64,000 nucleotides of DNA, taken from contig NZ_CP072203.1 of assembly GCF_017654315.1 (NCBI RefSeq), forward strand, positions 4,092,001 through 4,156,000. The letters are read 5' to 3'. The notes under the pieces are model-generated. The model was not told the origin of the DNA. It ran no database searches and saw only the letters and a program-made list of their open reading frames with translations. Shown in pieces: positions 19,423 to 28,267 of this stretch. Both the position numbers and the translations under genes were made by a program. The DNA comes from Gordonia polyisoprenivorans (GTDB taxonomy: Bacteria > Actinomycetota > Actinomycetes > Mycobacteriales > Mycobacteriaceae). The number at the start of each line of letters is the position of its first letter. Positions within the stretch are counted from its first letter, which is position 1.

Positions 19423-20055
19423 TCACTCGTTCACTCCTGCGTCCGGGGTGTCCGGCTGCTCTGCCCGCCCCGCCTGATCGGTGTTCTCGGTCTGCTCTGT
19501 CTCGGTCTGCGCGGTCTTGTCGGCCTGCGCCGTTTTCTCCGCCTCCACCGTCCGCAGGCTCACCGGGTGATGAAATGCGTCCTGGATGAATGCGGTGATC
19601 CCACTGGCCGGGGCCTCCGACACCGCCCACAAAACGGTGTCGCCCGGTTGCGGTCGCCACTGCGGCTCGTCGGCGAACAGGTCGACGACCTCCTCGACGC
19701 TCTGGACCTGACGCACCTCGTCACCCCAGGACCCCTCCATCACGGTGCCCTGATGCAGTGCGCGCACAACCCTGCCGGAGCCTACGCACAGCACCTTGTC
19801 GACGGCGAGACGAACCGCGAGCCGGCCCACCCGATCGTGTTCGACGGCCCGGTGGTTCTCGTCGTCGCTGTCGGGGCCCTCGACGAGGAGCTCGCCGATG
19901 ACCGCCCACGTCCGCCGGCCTCGCCCGTCGCCCGCATCGTCCGCACCTGCTCGTCGGGCCCGGTCGGCCGACTCGACGAGTATCCGCAGACCCGAGGTGA
20001 CGTCATCGATCCGTGCGGGCGTCGCGGTGGCGAGCACGGTCAGCTCAGCGCTCAC
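19423..20055 (-). CDS. Stand-alone MurF C-terminal-domain-like protein; catalytic domains absent
   Basis: It occupies the exact murF slot between murE and mraY but is only 210 residues against about 500 for Mur[16 protein letters not shown]...[22 protein letters not shown]...[13 protein letters not shown] matches the C-terminal (third) domain of actinobacterial MurF. The N-terminal UDP-MurNAc-tripeptide domain and the ATP domain (GxxGKT loop) are missing. Within the remaining domain the usual DDxYNANP segment reads [10 protein letters not shown], and the K-A/G-S loop reads [13 protein letters not shown], so ligand residues are lost as well. The last 40 residues are a K/T/Q/E-rich tail. GTG at 20055 overlaps the murE stop (GTGA). 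It cannot act as D-Ala-D-Ala ligase, so a complete murF should exist elsewhere. Degeneration and a regulatory or scaffold role are both possible. Confidence 0.75.
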   Translation of the reverse strand: MSAELTVLATATPARIDDVTSGLRILVESADRARRAGADDAGDGRGRRTWAVIGELLVEGPDSDDENHRAVEHDRVGRLAVRLAVDKVLCVGSGRVVRALHQGTVMEGSWGDEVRQVQSVEEVVDLFADEPQWRPQPGDTVLWAVSEAPASGITAFIQDAFHHPVSLRTVEAEKTAQADKTAQTETEQTENTDQAGRAEQPDTPDAGVNE

Positions 20056-21701
20056 CGGCGAGCCCCTCGGCCCGCGGTGTCCTCGGTGGTCTCACCGGCG
20101 ATCCGGTCCAGGGCGTCGGCGAGCACGACGCGGTCGTCGAAGGGGTGCTTCACGCCGTCGATCTCCTGACCCGCCTCGTGTCCCTTGCCGGCGACGAGGA
20201 TCACGTCACCGGGCTGCGCCCACTCGACGGCGGCGGTGATGGCCGCTCGCCGGTCCCCGATCTCGCGGTGATCGGCACCCGCGGGCAACTCCTCGGCGGG
20301 TACCTCGGCGATCCCGGCGAGCATCGACGCCCGGATCGCCGCAGGGTCCTCGGTGCGCGGATTGTCGTCGGTGATGATGACCAACTCCGCTCCCCGAGCG
20401 GCCGCAGAGCCCATCATGGGGCGCTTGCCGTGGTCACGATCGCCACCGGCCCCGACGACCACGCCGATACGGCCCGTGGTCTGTGCGCGCAGCGTCGACA
20501 ACACGGCATCGAGCGCGCCGGGCTTGTGCGCATAGTCGACGATCGCCAGGAAAGACTGTCCGCGGTCGACCCGCTCGAGGCGACCCGGCACCGATACGTG
20601 GGCCAGCGCCGTGGCGGCCTCGGTGGCGCTGATCCCGGCGGCGACCGCGATCGCGATGGCCAGGGCGGCGTTGGCCACGTTGAACCGGCCGGGCAGGGGT
20701 AGCACCATCTCGACGCCGCTGCGCCCGGGTCCGGAGAGCGTGACGTGCTGTGACCCGTCCGCCTCGACGGTCACCTGTTCGGCCCGCCAGGATGCGCCGA
20801 CATCGGTCGTCGACACCGTCACCGGCGCGAATGACGAACCAGCCGAGGCGATCTCGGCCATCCGCCGTCCCCACTCGTCGTCGACGCAGATCACCGAACG
20901 GACCGCGCGGGTCGAGGACCCGGCGGCGAACAGGAGTGCCTTGGCCTCGAAATAGGCGCGCATCGTCGGATGGAAATCGAGGTGATCCTGCGACAGATTC
21001 GTGAAGGCGCCCACCGCGAAATGTGCGCCATCGACTCGCCCGAGCGCCAGTGCATGGCTCGAGACCTCCATGACCACCGTGTCGACGCCGCGCTCGACCA
21101 TGGCGGCGAGCAGCCCCTGCAGCGTCGGGGCCTCGGGGGTGGTCAGAGAACTCGGCACCGCGACACCGTTGACGCGTGTCTCCACGGTGCCGATCAACCC
21201 CACCGAGTGTCCGGCGGCCAGCAGTGCCGCCTCGACCATGTAGGACGTCGTGGTCTTGCCGGAGGTTCCGGTGATACCGATGAGCTTGAGTCGTTGCGAC
21301 GGATTGCCGTAGATACGGGCGCTGACCCCGCCGAGGACACGTCGGGGTTCGGGATGCACCAGGACCGCACAGGTGGCTTCGGTGGGTAGGACACGCGTCA
21401 GTTCGGCTCGTCCCGCGGCGTCGGTGAGGACGGCGGTCGCACCACGCTCGACGGCGTCGGCGGCGAATCGGGCACCGTGGGTGCGGGCCCCGGGCAACGC
21501 CGCGAACAGGTCGCCCGGACGGACGTCCTGCGCACGCAGTGACACCCCGGTGACCGCCGTTGTCGCGCTCGCCTCGCCCACCAGGTCGAGCCGCGCGCCG
21601 GTGGCCTGTGACAGGACGCCGACCTCGGTGGGATCGAGCTGGGTGGGGCGGCTCAGGTCGGTCGACCGACGTCGCCGAGACGATCCGCTCCGTGCTGCCA
21701 T
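20052..21701 (-). CDS. murE: UDP-MurNAc-tripeptide synthetase (meso-DAP adding)
   Basis: 549 residues, complete. The N-terminal domain (about 25-110) binds UDP-MurNAc-dipeptide. The ATP loop is [16 protein letters not shown], with the carbamylated-lysine region further on. The DDNPRTEDP motif (DNPR) indicates meso-diaminopimelate rather than L-lysine specificity, as expected for the chemotype of Mycobacteriales. ATG at 21701 has GGAGGGG 9 nt upstream and lies 200 bases after the ftsI stop, so it may have its own promoter in that gap. Its stop is fused (GTGA) to the MurF-like remnant. Confidence 0.96.
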   Translation of the reverse strand: MAARSGSSRRRRSTDLSRPTQLDPTEVGVLSQATGARLDLVGEASATTAVTGVSLRAQDVRPGDLFAALPGARTHGARFAADAVERGATAVLTDAAGRAELTRVLPTEATCAVLVHPEPRRVLGGVSARIYGNPSQRLKLIGITGTSGKTTTSYMVEAALLAAGHSVGLIGTVETRVNGVAVPSSLTTPEAPTLQGLLAAMVERGVDTVVMEVSSHALALGRVDGAHFAVGAFTNLSQDHLDFHPTMRAYFEAKALLFAAGSSTRAVRSVICVDDEWGRRMAEIASAGSSFAPVTVSTTDVGASWRAEQVTVEADGSQHVTLSGPGRSGVEMVLPLPGRFNVANAALAIAIAVAAGISATEAATALAHVSVPGRLERVDRGQSFLAIVDYAHKPGALDAVLSTLRAQTTGRIGVVVGAGGDRDHGKRPMMGSAAARGAELVIITDDNPRTEDPAAIRASMLAGIAEVPAEELPAGADHREIGDRRAAITAAVEWAQPGDVILVAGKGHEAGQEIDGVKHPFDDRVVLADALDRIAGETTEDTAGRGARR

Positions 21702-21758
21702 CGCGCCGATCCCCTCCTCTCACCCCGTCGAACACGGCGCGGGTCCGAGCCCCTCGCC

Positions 21759-21800
21759 GTGTGCCGGTTGTCGTGTGCCGGCTGTCATGTACCAGTTGTC
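21759..21800. repeat. 14-bp tandem repeat (x3) between murE and ftsI
   Basis: gtgtgccggttgtc (21759-21772), gtgtgccggctgtc (21773-21786) and atgtaccagttgtc (21787-21800) stand head to tail, 58-99 bp upstream of the murE start codon, where a murE promoter would lie. Confidence 0.85.
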
Positions 21801-21860
21801 CGGTGCCGCTACCGGCCGGTGTTGTCTGATACGCCCGTGAACGCACTCACGATACCGTCA

Positions 21861-21902
21861 GCCCGACCCCGACCCGTGCAGGGTCGGCGCCGGGCGTCGG
21901 GC
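21861..21902 (-). terminator. Nested hairpin directly after ftsI stop
   Basis: The outer arms gcccgac/gtcgggc (21861-21867, 21896-21902) enclose a perfect inner stem ccgaccc-gtgca-gggtcgg (21869-21887). The structure abuts the ftsI stop codon. Without a T-run it may act as a terminator, attenuator or 3'-end stabiliser splitting the dcw transcript between ftsI and murE. Confidence 0.5.
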
Positions 21903-23798
21903 TCACGAGGCCTGCAGCACCATACGTGGTGTGGGCTGCGGTGATTGCGGGATGCGGTCGTGCTGCAGAATCCACGAGGCAATGGATTTGAACAGCGGCG
22001 CCGCCGACTGCCCACCCGAACCGTCGGAACTGCGCTTGGGATTGTCGAGCATGATCCCGACGACGAACCGCGGGTCATCGGCGGGGGCGATCCCGGCGAA
22101 GGTGATGTTGTAGCTCGAGTTCGAGTAGCACCCACACGCGGGATCGACCTGCTGCGCCGTACCGGTCTTGCCGGAAAGCTGATAGCCGGGCACTGCCCCC
22201 TTGGCGCCGGTACCCTCCTGTTCGCCCATCGGATCGTCCTGGAAGATCCCGCGGAACATGTTGCGCACCGTCACCGCGGTCTGCGGGCTCACGACCTGCA
22301 CTCCCGGTGGGCGTGGCTCCTCGGACGGTGACTGACCCCCTCGCGTCTCGGACTCGAGGATGCGTGGCGGGATGCGCAGTCCGTTGTTGGCGATGGCCTG
22401 ATACATACCGGTCATCTGCAGCAGCGTCATCGACAGGCCCTGGCCGATCGGCAGGTTCGCGAACGAACCACCCGACCATTGACTCAACGCGGGAACCTCG
22501 CCGCCACTCTCGGCGGGCAGCCCGACGCCGGTGATGCGACCGAGTCCGAAGCGATTGACCATGCCGGCGAATCGTTGCTCGCCCACCTGCTGGGCCAGCA
22601 TCAGGGTGCCGACGTTGGAGGACTTACTGAAGATTCCGGTCGTGGTGTACGGGGCGACACCGTGGACCCAGGCGTCGTTGACGGTCACCCCGGCCATGTG
22701 GATGCTGCCGGGAACCTGATGTACCTGTTCGGGAGTCGTCAATCCGTACTGGATCGCCGCCGACGCGGTAATCACCTTGTTGACCGATCCCGGCTCGAAC
22801 GGTGAGGTCACCGCGGGGTTGCCGAGGTTGGCGTCGGGCTGATCCGACAGCGGCTTGGACGCGTTGAACGTGCCGTCGTTGGCCATCGCGAGCACTTCAC
22901 CGGTTTTCGCGTCGAGCACCACCGCCGACGCCGACCGTGCCCCCGATGCGGCCTTGGCCTTCATCACCTCGCTCTGCACGTACCACTGGATGTCGGAGTC
23001 GATGGTCAATTGCACGTTGGCGCCGTTGATCGCCGGGTGGACGTTGCGCGTCGAGCCCGGGATGATCGCGCCGTCGGAGCCGCGGTCGTAGGTCTTGGAG
23101 CCGTCGGTGCCGGCCAGTACCGAGTCGAGTGAGGCCTCGAGACCGATCAGTCCGTTGCCGTCGTAGTTGACGTCACCGACGATGTTGGCGGCCAACGATC
23201 CACCGGGATAGATCCGCACGCTCTGCGGGTCGGCCCCGACCTCGGGATAGTCGGTGGTGATCCGCGACGCGACGTCGGGGCTGATCGAGCGCGCGAGATA
23301 GACGAATGTGTCGTCGCTGGTGAGCTTCTTGTAGAGGTCGTCGGCGCTGATCGATCCGCCGAGCGCACCCGAGACACCGTCGGCGATCTGATGCAGTCTT
23401 GTCTCGACGTCGGGCAGGCTGGGATTGTCCTTGTGCGCCTTGGCGATCGAGTTGCGCACCGCCTTGGGCAGGAAGGTCAGCGACCGTGCATCGTCGGTGT
23501 AGGCCAACGGCCGCCCGTTGCGATCGAGGATCGCGCCACGCTTGGCGGTCATGATCTGCGTGTATTCACGCTGGGCTGCGGCCTGCTGTGCGAGGGCCGG
23601 CGCCTCGATGGTGTGGACCACCACCATGCGGACCGCCACGGCGATGACCGCGAGCAGCACCACCACACCCGCGATCCGGCTGCGTACGACGAAGGTCTGC
23701 GGTCGTTTCGGGGGTTGTCGGGGGGTCCGCGGTGGACGGCCTGCTCCGCCGGCGGCCGAATGGCCGGAGGCGGCCGGTCTGGTCGCACGTGTCGTCAT
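21903..23798 (-). CDS. ftsI: Septal class B penicillin-binding protein FtsI (PbpB)
   Basis: Monofunctional transpeptidase that crosslinks septal glycan made by FtsW; about 631 residues. It has a cytoplasmic Pro/Arg-rich tail, one membrane anchor (about 40-60, SRIAGVVVLLAVIAVAVRMVV) and a pedestal (PBP dimerisation) domain. The transpeptidase domain has the SxxK nucleophile S338 (GSVNK), SSN (FSKSSNVGT) and KTG (SGKTGTAQQ). ATG at 23798 is preferred. TTG at 23807 would add three residues and sits closer to a GGTGG. It lies 21 bases after ftsL. Unlike in M. tuberculosis, nothing is inserted between ftsI and murE. Confidence 0.95.
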   Translation of the reverse strand: MTTRATRPAASGHSAAGGAGRPPRTPRQPPKRPQTFVVRSRIAGVVVLLAVIAVAVRMVVVHTIEAPALAQQAAAQREYTQIMTAKRGAILDRNGRPLAYTDDARSLTFLPKAVRNSIAKAHKDNPSLPDVETRLHQIADGVSGALGGSISADDLYKKLTSDDTFVYLARSISPDVASRITTDYPEVGADPQSVRIYPGGSLAANIVGDVNYDGNGLIGLEASLDSVLAGTDGSKTYDRGSDGAIIPGSTRNVHPAINGANVQLTIDSDIQWYVQSEVMKAKAASGARSASAVVLDAKTGEVLAMANDGTFNASKPLSDQPDANLGNPAVTSPFEPGSVNKVITASAAIQYGLTTPEQVHQVPGSIHMAGVTVNDAWVHGVAPYTTTGIFSKSSNVGTLMLAQQVGEQRFAGMVNRFGLGRITGVGLPAESGGEVPALSQWSGGSFANLPIGQGLSMTLLQMTGMYQAIANNGLRIPPRILESETRGGQSPSEEPRPPGVQVVSPQTAVTVRNMFRGIFQDDPMGEQEGTGAKGAVPGYQLSGKTGTAQQVDPACGCYSNSSYNITFAGIAPADDPRFVVGIMLDNPKRSSDGSGGQSAAPLFKSIASWILQHDRIPQSPQPTPRMVLQAS

Positions 23799-23819
23799 GA
23801 TCGTCAATTGTCCACCGTA

Positions 23820-24689
23820 CTAACGCGTCTCCGGCGAATTTCCGCTCGGCGGGTTGCTTGTCGCCGGCGCGGCCTGCGGCAACACATTGGGCGCAGGCGT
23901 GGTCGCTGCCGGGGCCGGTGGTTGCGTGCCGGTCCCGGCAGGTGCCGGAGTCGTTGCACCCGGTGCCGCGGCACCGGGACTCGGTGTGGCGGTACCCGCC
24001 GTGCCGGAACTCGGTGCGGTGGAACTCGGTGAGGCCGTTGGGGCGCCACCAAGACCCACCGAGTCATCGACCTTCTTCGGGTCGATCGTGGCAGCCGGAT
24101 TCGGCTGATCGTCGGGGTTGATCGAGGGCATGCGCTTTCCGGTGGCCGGCTCCGGGTCGCCGACGATGCGCGGCTTACCGTCCGGACCGATCACCATGCG
24201 GGCCGGGTTCTGATCCACCACCAGCCCGAGCGCCCCTGCGGCATCGGACAATTCGGGTGCGGAGTTACCCGACTCGAAGGTGCGCTTGAGGGTGTCGCTG
24301 CGATCGAGCAACTCCTGATTCTGCTGGCGGGCGATGCCGATCTGATAGGAGTCCTGAGCCGCCTTGGTGGACAGCCAGAGACTCAGACCCAGGCCGAAGG
24401 CAAGCACGAGCAGCACCGGGATGACAAAGGGCACGCGGGAGAGTCGCTCGGACAGACTAATTCGCCGGGCGCCAGACGCCGCGACCACGGGCGCCGAGAC
24501 CGAGCCGCGTCGTGCGCCCCGCTCCTGGGAGGCGGTCCGCTTGCTGTGCCGATCGATCGCACGCTGGGCCGCCCGCGATCGGGTCGGCCTCCCGACCCCG
24601 CCACGGGTGCGCCGGGGGGCGCGTTCAGTGGTGTCGAAATCCTTGTCGCGCAGTCGATCCTGGCGTTCGATGTCGTCGAGAAGGGTCAT
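23820..24689 (-). CDS. ftsL: FtsL-like divisome protein with long Pro/Ala-rich extracytoplasmic tail
   Basis: 289-residue bitopic protein. The basic cytoplasmic segment (1-80) is rich in R, K and S. One helix follows (about 86-108, [21 protein letters not shown]). A short leucine-zipper-like coiled coil (about 113-140, [20 protein letters not shown]) is typical of FtsL/FtsB. After [13 protein letters not shown] comes about 120 residues of P/A/T/G repeats (about 200-289). Position between rsmH and ftsI is the standard ftsL place (cf. Rv2164c). ATG at 24689 overlaps the rsmH stop (ATGA). The low-complexity tail is presumably periplasmic and unusually long. Confidence 0.85.
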   Translation of the reverse strand: MTLLDDIERQDRLRDKDFDTTERAPRRTRGGVGRPTRSRAAQRAIDRHSKRTASQERGARRGSVSAPVVAASGARRISLSERLSRVPFVIPVLLVLAFGLGLSLWLSTKAAQDSYQIGIARQQNQELLDRSDTLKRTFESGNSAPELSDAAGALGLVVDQNPARMVIGPDGKPRIVGDPEPATGKRMPSINPDDQPNPAATIDPKKVDDSVGLGGAPTASPSSTAPSSGTAGTATPSPGAAAPGATTPAPAGTGTQPPAPAATTPAPNVLPQAAPATSNPPSGNSPETR

Positions 24690-25762
24690 CTCACCTCCTC
24701 CTCTGCGATTCGTTCGATGACACGGACCCGGACCGGCGTCGATCGCGGATTGGTGTCGAGTTCTTGTTGGTCGGGGCGCTCGGCACCTCGGGTGATGAGT
24801 CGGAATCGTGGTGCCGTGCCGGGCAATTCGACCGGCAGCCCGGGCGGCGAGGTCGAGGTCGTCCGTAATGCGAACTCCCGCTTGACGATTGTGTCCTCGA
24901 GTGACTGGTAACTCATCATCGCCACACGACCACCCACCCGCAGCGACGCCAACACCCCTGGAAGCGCCTGTCGGAGCGCCTCGAGTTCGCCGTTGACCTC
25001 CACCCGCAGCGCCTGAAAGGTCCGCTTGGCCGGGTGCCCACCGGTGCGCCGGGTGGCCGCCGGGATCGCGGCATAGAGCAGTTCGACGAGTCGCGCGCTG
25101 GTGGTGAAGGGCTCACGCTCGCGTTCGCGCACGATCGCCGACGCGATCTTGCCGGCGAAGCGTTCGTCGCCGTATTCGCGGAGGATGCGGGCGATGTCGC
25201 CATGGGAGTAGGTGTTGAGCACATCGGCCGCAGTGGGTCCGGCCTCGGGATTCATTCGCATGTCCAGCGGTGCGTCGACGGCGTAGGCGAAACCCCGCTC
25301 CGCCTGGTCGAGTTGCATCGAGGACACACCGAGATCGAAGAGGGCGGCATCGACGCGGTCGGCGCCGGCTTCGGCGAGAACCGCCGGGAGTTCGTCGAAT
25401 CTGGCCTGATGGAACGTGATTCGGTCCCCGAAGTCGGCCAGGCGTGCAGCGGCGGTGGTCAGCGCCGCGGCGTCCCGATCGATCCCGATGACCCGGACCG
25501 ACCCGAACTCCCGCAGGATCAATTCGGTGTGCCCGCCGGCGCCGAGCGTGGCATCGACGAACACCGGTTGTGCGACAGTGGAATTCGAGAGAGCAGGGGA
25601 ATTCGAGAGAGCGGGGGGATTCGAGAGAGCCGGGCGCAACAATTCGATGATGCGTCGAGCCATGACGGGCACGTGCCCGTGTTCGCCGGAACGGCGTTCA
25701 CCCGAGCGACGCGACGGCGGGGTCTGCGCACCCGCACTGTTGTCGTCGTCCTGCGGTGTCAC
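24686..25762 (-). CDS. rsmH: 16S rRNA m4C1402 methyltransferase RsmH (MraW)
   Basis: SAM-dependent enzyme that N4-methylates C1402 in the decoding centre; about 358 residues. After the conserved [13 protein letters not shown] comes a lineage-specific insertion built from 6-residue units ([18 protein letters not shown]). The SAM-binding [14 protein letters not shown] follows, then [20 protein letters not shown] and DMRMNP. GTG at 25762 is chosen because GGAGGGG lies 7 nt upstream. The longer ORF back to 25978 would read through the mraW-type leader. It is preceded by a conserved hairpin (25895-25919) and coupled to ftsL. Confidence 0.93.
   Translation of the reverse strand: MTPQDDDNSAGAQTPPSRRSGERRSGEHGHVPVMARRIIELLRPALSNPPALSNSPALSNSTVAQPVFVDATLGAGGHTELILREFGSVRVIGIDRDAAALTTAAARLADFGDRITFHQARFDELPAVLAEAGADRVDAALFDLGVSSMQLDQAERGFAYAVDAPLDMRMNPEAGPTAADVLNTYSHGDIARILREYGDERFAGKIASAIVREREREPFTTSARLVELLYAAIPAATRRTGGHPAKRTFQALRVEVNGELEALRQALPGVLASLRVGGRVAMMSYQSLEDTIVKREFALRTTSTSPPGLPVELPGTAPRFRLITRGAERPDQQELDTNPRSTPVRVRVIERIAEEEVR
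25583..25636. repeat. 18-bp coding tandem repeat (x3) within rsmH
   Basis: Units attcgagagagc-rggggg at 25583-25600, 25601-25618 and 25619-25636 encode three PALSN(P/S) hexapeptides between the first helix and the SAM loop of RsmH. It is a frame-preserving minisatellite inside an otherwise conserved enzyme. Confidence 0.9.
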
Positions 25763-25894
25763 CGGCCTGCCCCTCCGAGTGCGCCGTCCCCCGAGCGGCC
25801 GCTCCCGTCGCGCGGGCCGGCCTCGAAGAGGGGTGGCTGTCGTGTGTTGGTTGCGTCGGCTTGTGGTGGAGCGGGGTCCCGACCCGATCGCGCA

Positions 25895-25919
25895 CCTGGC
25901 GTTGGGGAAGTACGCCAGG
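25895..25919 (-). ncRNA. mraW-type RNA hairpin in the rsmH leader
   Basis: On the minus strand CCTGGCGT pairs with ACGCCAGG around the loop ACTTCCCCA. The published mraW RNA motif of actinobacteria is a hairpin with a highly conserved terminal loop placed in the 5' region of mraW operons, and this element has that form and place. The loop sequence CTTCCCC could pair with the rsmH Shine-Dalgarno GGAGGGG 130 nt downstream (inference). It lies in the 225-nt mraZ-rsmH spacer. Confidence 0.65.
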
Positions 25920-25987
25920 GTCGGACCGGGTCGGGGCCTCGTGCCACCCGAAGCCCTGTGCATCTGTCCTGCACCCACGTTGCGGAG

Positions 25988-26428
25988 TTAGAGCACCGCG
26001 CTCAACGCCGCGGAGTTCGCCGCCGAGAAGTTCTCCTCGTGCTGACTCTGGTAGTCACGCCATGCCTGTGCGTCCCAGATCTCCAGGTGATCGAAGCTGC
26101 CGATCACCACACACTCCTTGGACAGTCCCGCGTACTGCCGATGTTCGGCCGCCAGGGTGATCCGCCCCTGCCCGTCGGGCCGTTGCTCATCGGTGCTGGC
26201 GAAGAAGTACCGCTGGAATGCGCGCGCTTCGGGATCGTTGCGCGACGCCTCCATCGTCTTCTCCGCGATCGCATCGAACTCCTCGGCCCGATACACCGAC
26301 AGGCTGTGGTCCTGGCCACGTGTGACCATCACCCCTCCTGCCAATGCGTCGCGAAACTTCGCGGGCAACGTGAGTCGCCCCTTGTCGTCCAACTTGGGCG
26401 TGTAGGTACCGACAAATCTCGTCGACAT
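25988..26428 (-). CDS. mraZ: Transcriptional regulator MraZ
   Basis: 146-residue protein of two SpoVT/AbrB-like swapped-hairpin repeats (about 7-60 and 80-130), each with the DxxGR signature ([10 protein letters not shown] and [10 protein letters not shown]). MraZ forms rings that bind repeated boxes at its own promoter and represses the dcw operon. ATG at 26428 has GGGAGG 7 nt upstream. It is the first gene of the dcw cluster. GT-rich boxes for autoregulation are visible just upstream at 26472-26520. Confidence 0.95.
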   Translation of the reverse strand: MSTRFVGTYTPKLDDKGRLTLPAKFRDALAGGVMVTRGQDHSLSVYRAEEFDAIAEKTMEASRNDPEARAFQRYFFASTDEQRPDGQGRITLAAEHRQYAGLSKECVVIGSFDHLEIWDAQAWRDYQSQHEENFSAANSAALSAVL

Positions 26429-26471
26429 GTCGGCACCTCCCGCCCACCGGGTCCGGCGTTCCGGATCGCCT

Positions 26472-26520
26472 CACCCAGTGACGCCCACAGTACCCCACTT
26501 TCCACCACTTTCCACCCCAA
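26472..26520 (-). promoter_or_regulatory. MraZ-box cluster and dcw promoter region
   Basis: The minus strand carries closely spaced GTGG-type boxes: GGTGGAAAGTGGTGGAAAG then TGGGGTACTGTGGG and CACTGGGTG. Repeated (T/G)GGG elements at about 10-bp spacing upstream of mraZ are the known MraZ binding sites in other bacteria. The -10 hexamer is not certain. Confidence 0.6.
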
Positions 26521-26691
26521 AACCACCCCGATTCCCCACCCGCAGATGAATACGCAGGTCAAGAGCACAATTGCGACCGCGACACGGTAGGTCTCAGCCA
26601 TGTGGACCGGCGTGGCCCTGCCTGACAGGTGAGGTCTGTGAGGAGAATTGTGGCTGGTGAGATCGCGATTCCGGGTGTGGTGGGGCTGCCT

Positions 26692-26757
26692 GTGGGGCCG
26701 TGTGGGGACTCCGGTGGGGCTGTGTGGGGACTCCGGTGGGGCCGTGTGGGGGCGGCC
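26692..26757. repeat. 22-bp tandem repeat (x3) upstream of mraZ
   Basis: gtggggccgtgtggggactccg at 26692-26713, a one-base variant at 26714-26735 and a diverged third unit at 26736-26757. The G-rich units lie about 260-330 bp upstream of mraZ and next to the terminator of the DUF3040 gene. Apart from these repeats, the terminator and the MraZ boxes, the 425-bp gap 26429-26853 contains no recognisable gene. Confidence 0.9.
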
Positions 26758-26775
26758 CCTGATGTGCACATACGA

Positions 26776-26812
26776 CAGCAGCCGCACACCCGGCGGGGGT
26801 GTGCGGCTGCTG
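26776..26812 (-). terminator. Strong hairpin terminator after the DUF3040 gene
   Basis: A perfect 16-bp stem (arms 26776-26791 and 26797-26812, cagcagccgcacaccc and its complement) with a 5-nt loop lies 42 bases past the DUF3040 stop codon. There is no T-run, but stem stability is high. It insulates the dcw operon from the upstream gene. Confidence 0.8.
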
Positions 26813-26853
26813 TGAGAAATCAGTCGCGGAACCTCAGTGGGTTCGTTGCGGGA

Positions 26854-27273
26854 TCACTCCTGCTCGAACCGGCGATTGAAGCGGTCTTCCATGCGCTCGG
26901 TGAACTTGCGCTTGGGCGTCGCGGCCTTCGATCCGCGCCCTCCGGACCCACGTCCGCCCGGGCCGCGATCGGCCGACGGCGGCGCTCCCTTGCCGGGTAG
27001 CCCGCCCCACAGCGCCAGCAGTGCTGCGGCGAACATGACGAGGAAGCCGACGAGACTCAGGATGGGGAAACCACCCACGTCGAGCCCGATGATGGGTCCC
27101 ACGATCAACAGCGCCAGACCGAGGACGAAAACGACGGCCGCCTGGATGCGGCGACGACCGGTCGACCGCCCGAGGCGGCGACGAGTGACGCTGGACGCGA
27201 ACTTCGGGTCCTCCGCGTACAGAGCGCTTTCGATCTCTTCGAGCATGCGCTGCTCGTGCTCCGAGAGTGGCAC
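26854..27273 (-). CDS. DUF3040 membrane protein
   Basis: 139 residues. It begins MPLSEHEQRMLEEIESALYAEDPKFASS, the hallmark of the actinobacterial DUF3040 family (cf. Rv2169c). Two membrane helices follow (about 45-63 and 67-92), then a basic Gly/Ser/Arg-rich cytoplasmic tail ending in KRKFTERMEDRFNRRFEQE. The function of the family is unknown, though it is consistently placed upstream of mraZ in Mycobacteriales. It is terminated by the hairpin at 26776-26812. The 221-bp region between its start and 27495 holds AT-richer stretches (e.g. TATCAT on the minus strand near 27360) suitable for a promoter. Confidence 0.88.
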   Translation of the reverse strand: MPLSEHEQRMLEEIESALYAEDPKFASSVTRRRLGRSTGRRRIQAAVVFVLGLALLIVGPIIGLDVGGFPILSLVGFLVMFAAALLALWGGLPGKGAPPSADRGPGGRGSGGRGSKAATPKRKFTERMEDRFNRRFEQE

Positions 27274-27494
27274 CGACCCTCCTTACCTGTAACCGACGAG
27301 CCATCGACGAGATGTTCGCCGCGATACTCGCCTGATGACTATGTTCGCGGCCTACAACCATGATACGAGGTGATTCCGGCGGCGACCACCATAACCGCAC
27401 TCGTTGAATCGTTTTTGTGTTCGGGGCCGTTACCGGCGCCGATGCGATGGCGCCGCGCGGCACCGGCTCGGGAGGCCCGACCGGTTGCGACACA

Positions 27495-27959
27495 TCACGC
27501 GGGATGTGCCAGCGATCCCAATTGCGCGCCATGTCCGCCTTGCTCATAGGCGATCACCACGCCCTCGACGGTGTCGAGGAATGTCAGCACCAGGCGGTGC
27601 AGTTCGGCGACGACAACCGGATCGACATGTCGCTCCAATCCGGCCTCGATGTTCATTCGAAGACCAGACCATGCGGCGAAACGTTCGGCCTGTTCGGCCA
27701 GGTCCGGCATGATCACCGCCAGACGATTCCATGCGTTCGACGACAACCCGCGCGTCGAGCGGCCGCTGGTCGGCTCACCGATGGCCAGGGCCGCACCGGC
27801 AGCCCGCAACGAGGTCAGGTACAGCTGCCGGAAGCGTTCGGCGTCGTCGGTGATCCCGTCGGCGTTCTCGAGAAGGAGATCGGCACGTTCAAGCAGGTCA
27901 CGCGCGCGCCCGACGACGATCGGATCCACCTCGACCTGTGGGGTCGTTCGACGTGTCAT
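27495..27959 (-). CDS. SAV_6107-family HEPN-domain protein
   Basis: 154 residues, all-helical, with a HEPN-like fold recognisable from ARDLLERADLLLENADGI...ERFRQLYLTSLRAAGAALA and the conserved NAWNRLAVIMPDLAEQAERFAAWS block. The family is restricted to actinobacteria and its role is unknown. Some HEPN proteins are RNases, but no clear RxxxxH motif was identified here. ATG at 27959 is favoured over the adjacent ATG at 27962 because AGGAGG is 6 rather than 3 nt away. It is divergent from the acetyltransferase operon. Confidence 0.8.
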   Translation of the reverse strand: MTRRTTPQVEVDPIVVGRARDLLERADLLLENADGITDDAERFRQLYLTSLRAAGAALAIGEPTSGRSTRGLSSNAWNRLAVIMPDLAEQAERFAAWSGLRMNIEAGLERHVDPVVVAELHRLVLTFLDTVEGVVIAYEQGGHGAQLGSLAHPA

Positions 27960-28267
27960 CATGGGCCTCCTTCCGTTGTCGCGGTGTTCGTGGGTCAGGT
28001 GGGCCGCGCCGGCCGACCCTTTGGTGTCAACGCGGTCCGAGGGCAGGCGCTTCCCTCGCCCACCGCCGGACCGCGTCGGTCGTCGGGTGGCGGCGAACAG
28101 CTTGCGGAGGCACATTCATCGAACACCCGTTCGACGGATTCAATGGTAGTCAGATCTGATCGCCGGGGCAAGGCGTTCGGCAACCCGATGCGCATCACCA
28201 TGCCCGACGCCACCGACAAAAGGGTGCGGGCATCCGAGCACGGGATCGACAACAGGAAGGACCGCAC
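27960..28267. other. 308-bp divergent intergenic region
   Basis: This is the spacer between the HEPN-type gene (minus) and the acetyltransferase gene (plus). Ribosome-binding sites lie at both edges (AGGAGG near 27970 on minus; AGGAAGG near 28256 on plus). A weak hairpin is possible at atgcccg/cgggcat (28199-28232). No gene, riboswitch motif or long repeat was recognised. Confidence 0.5.
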
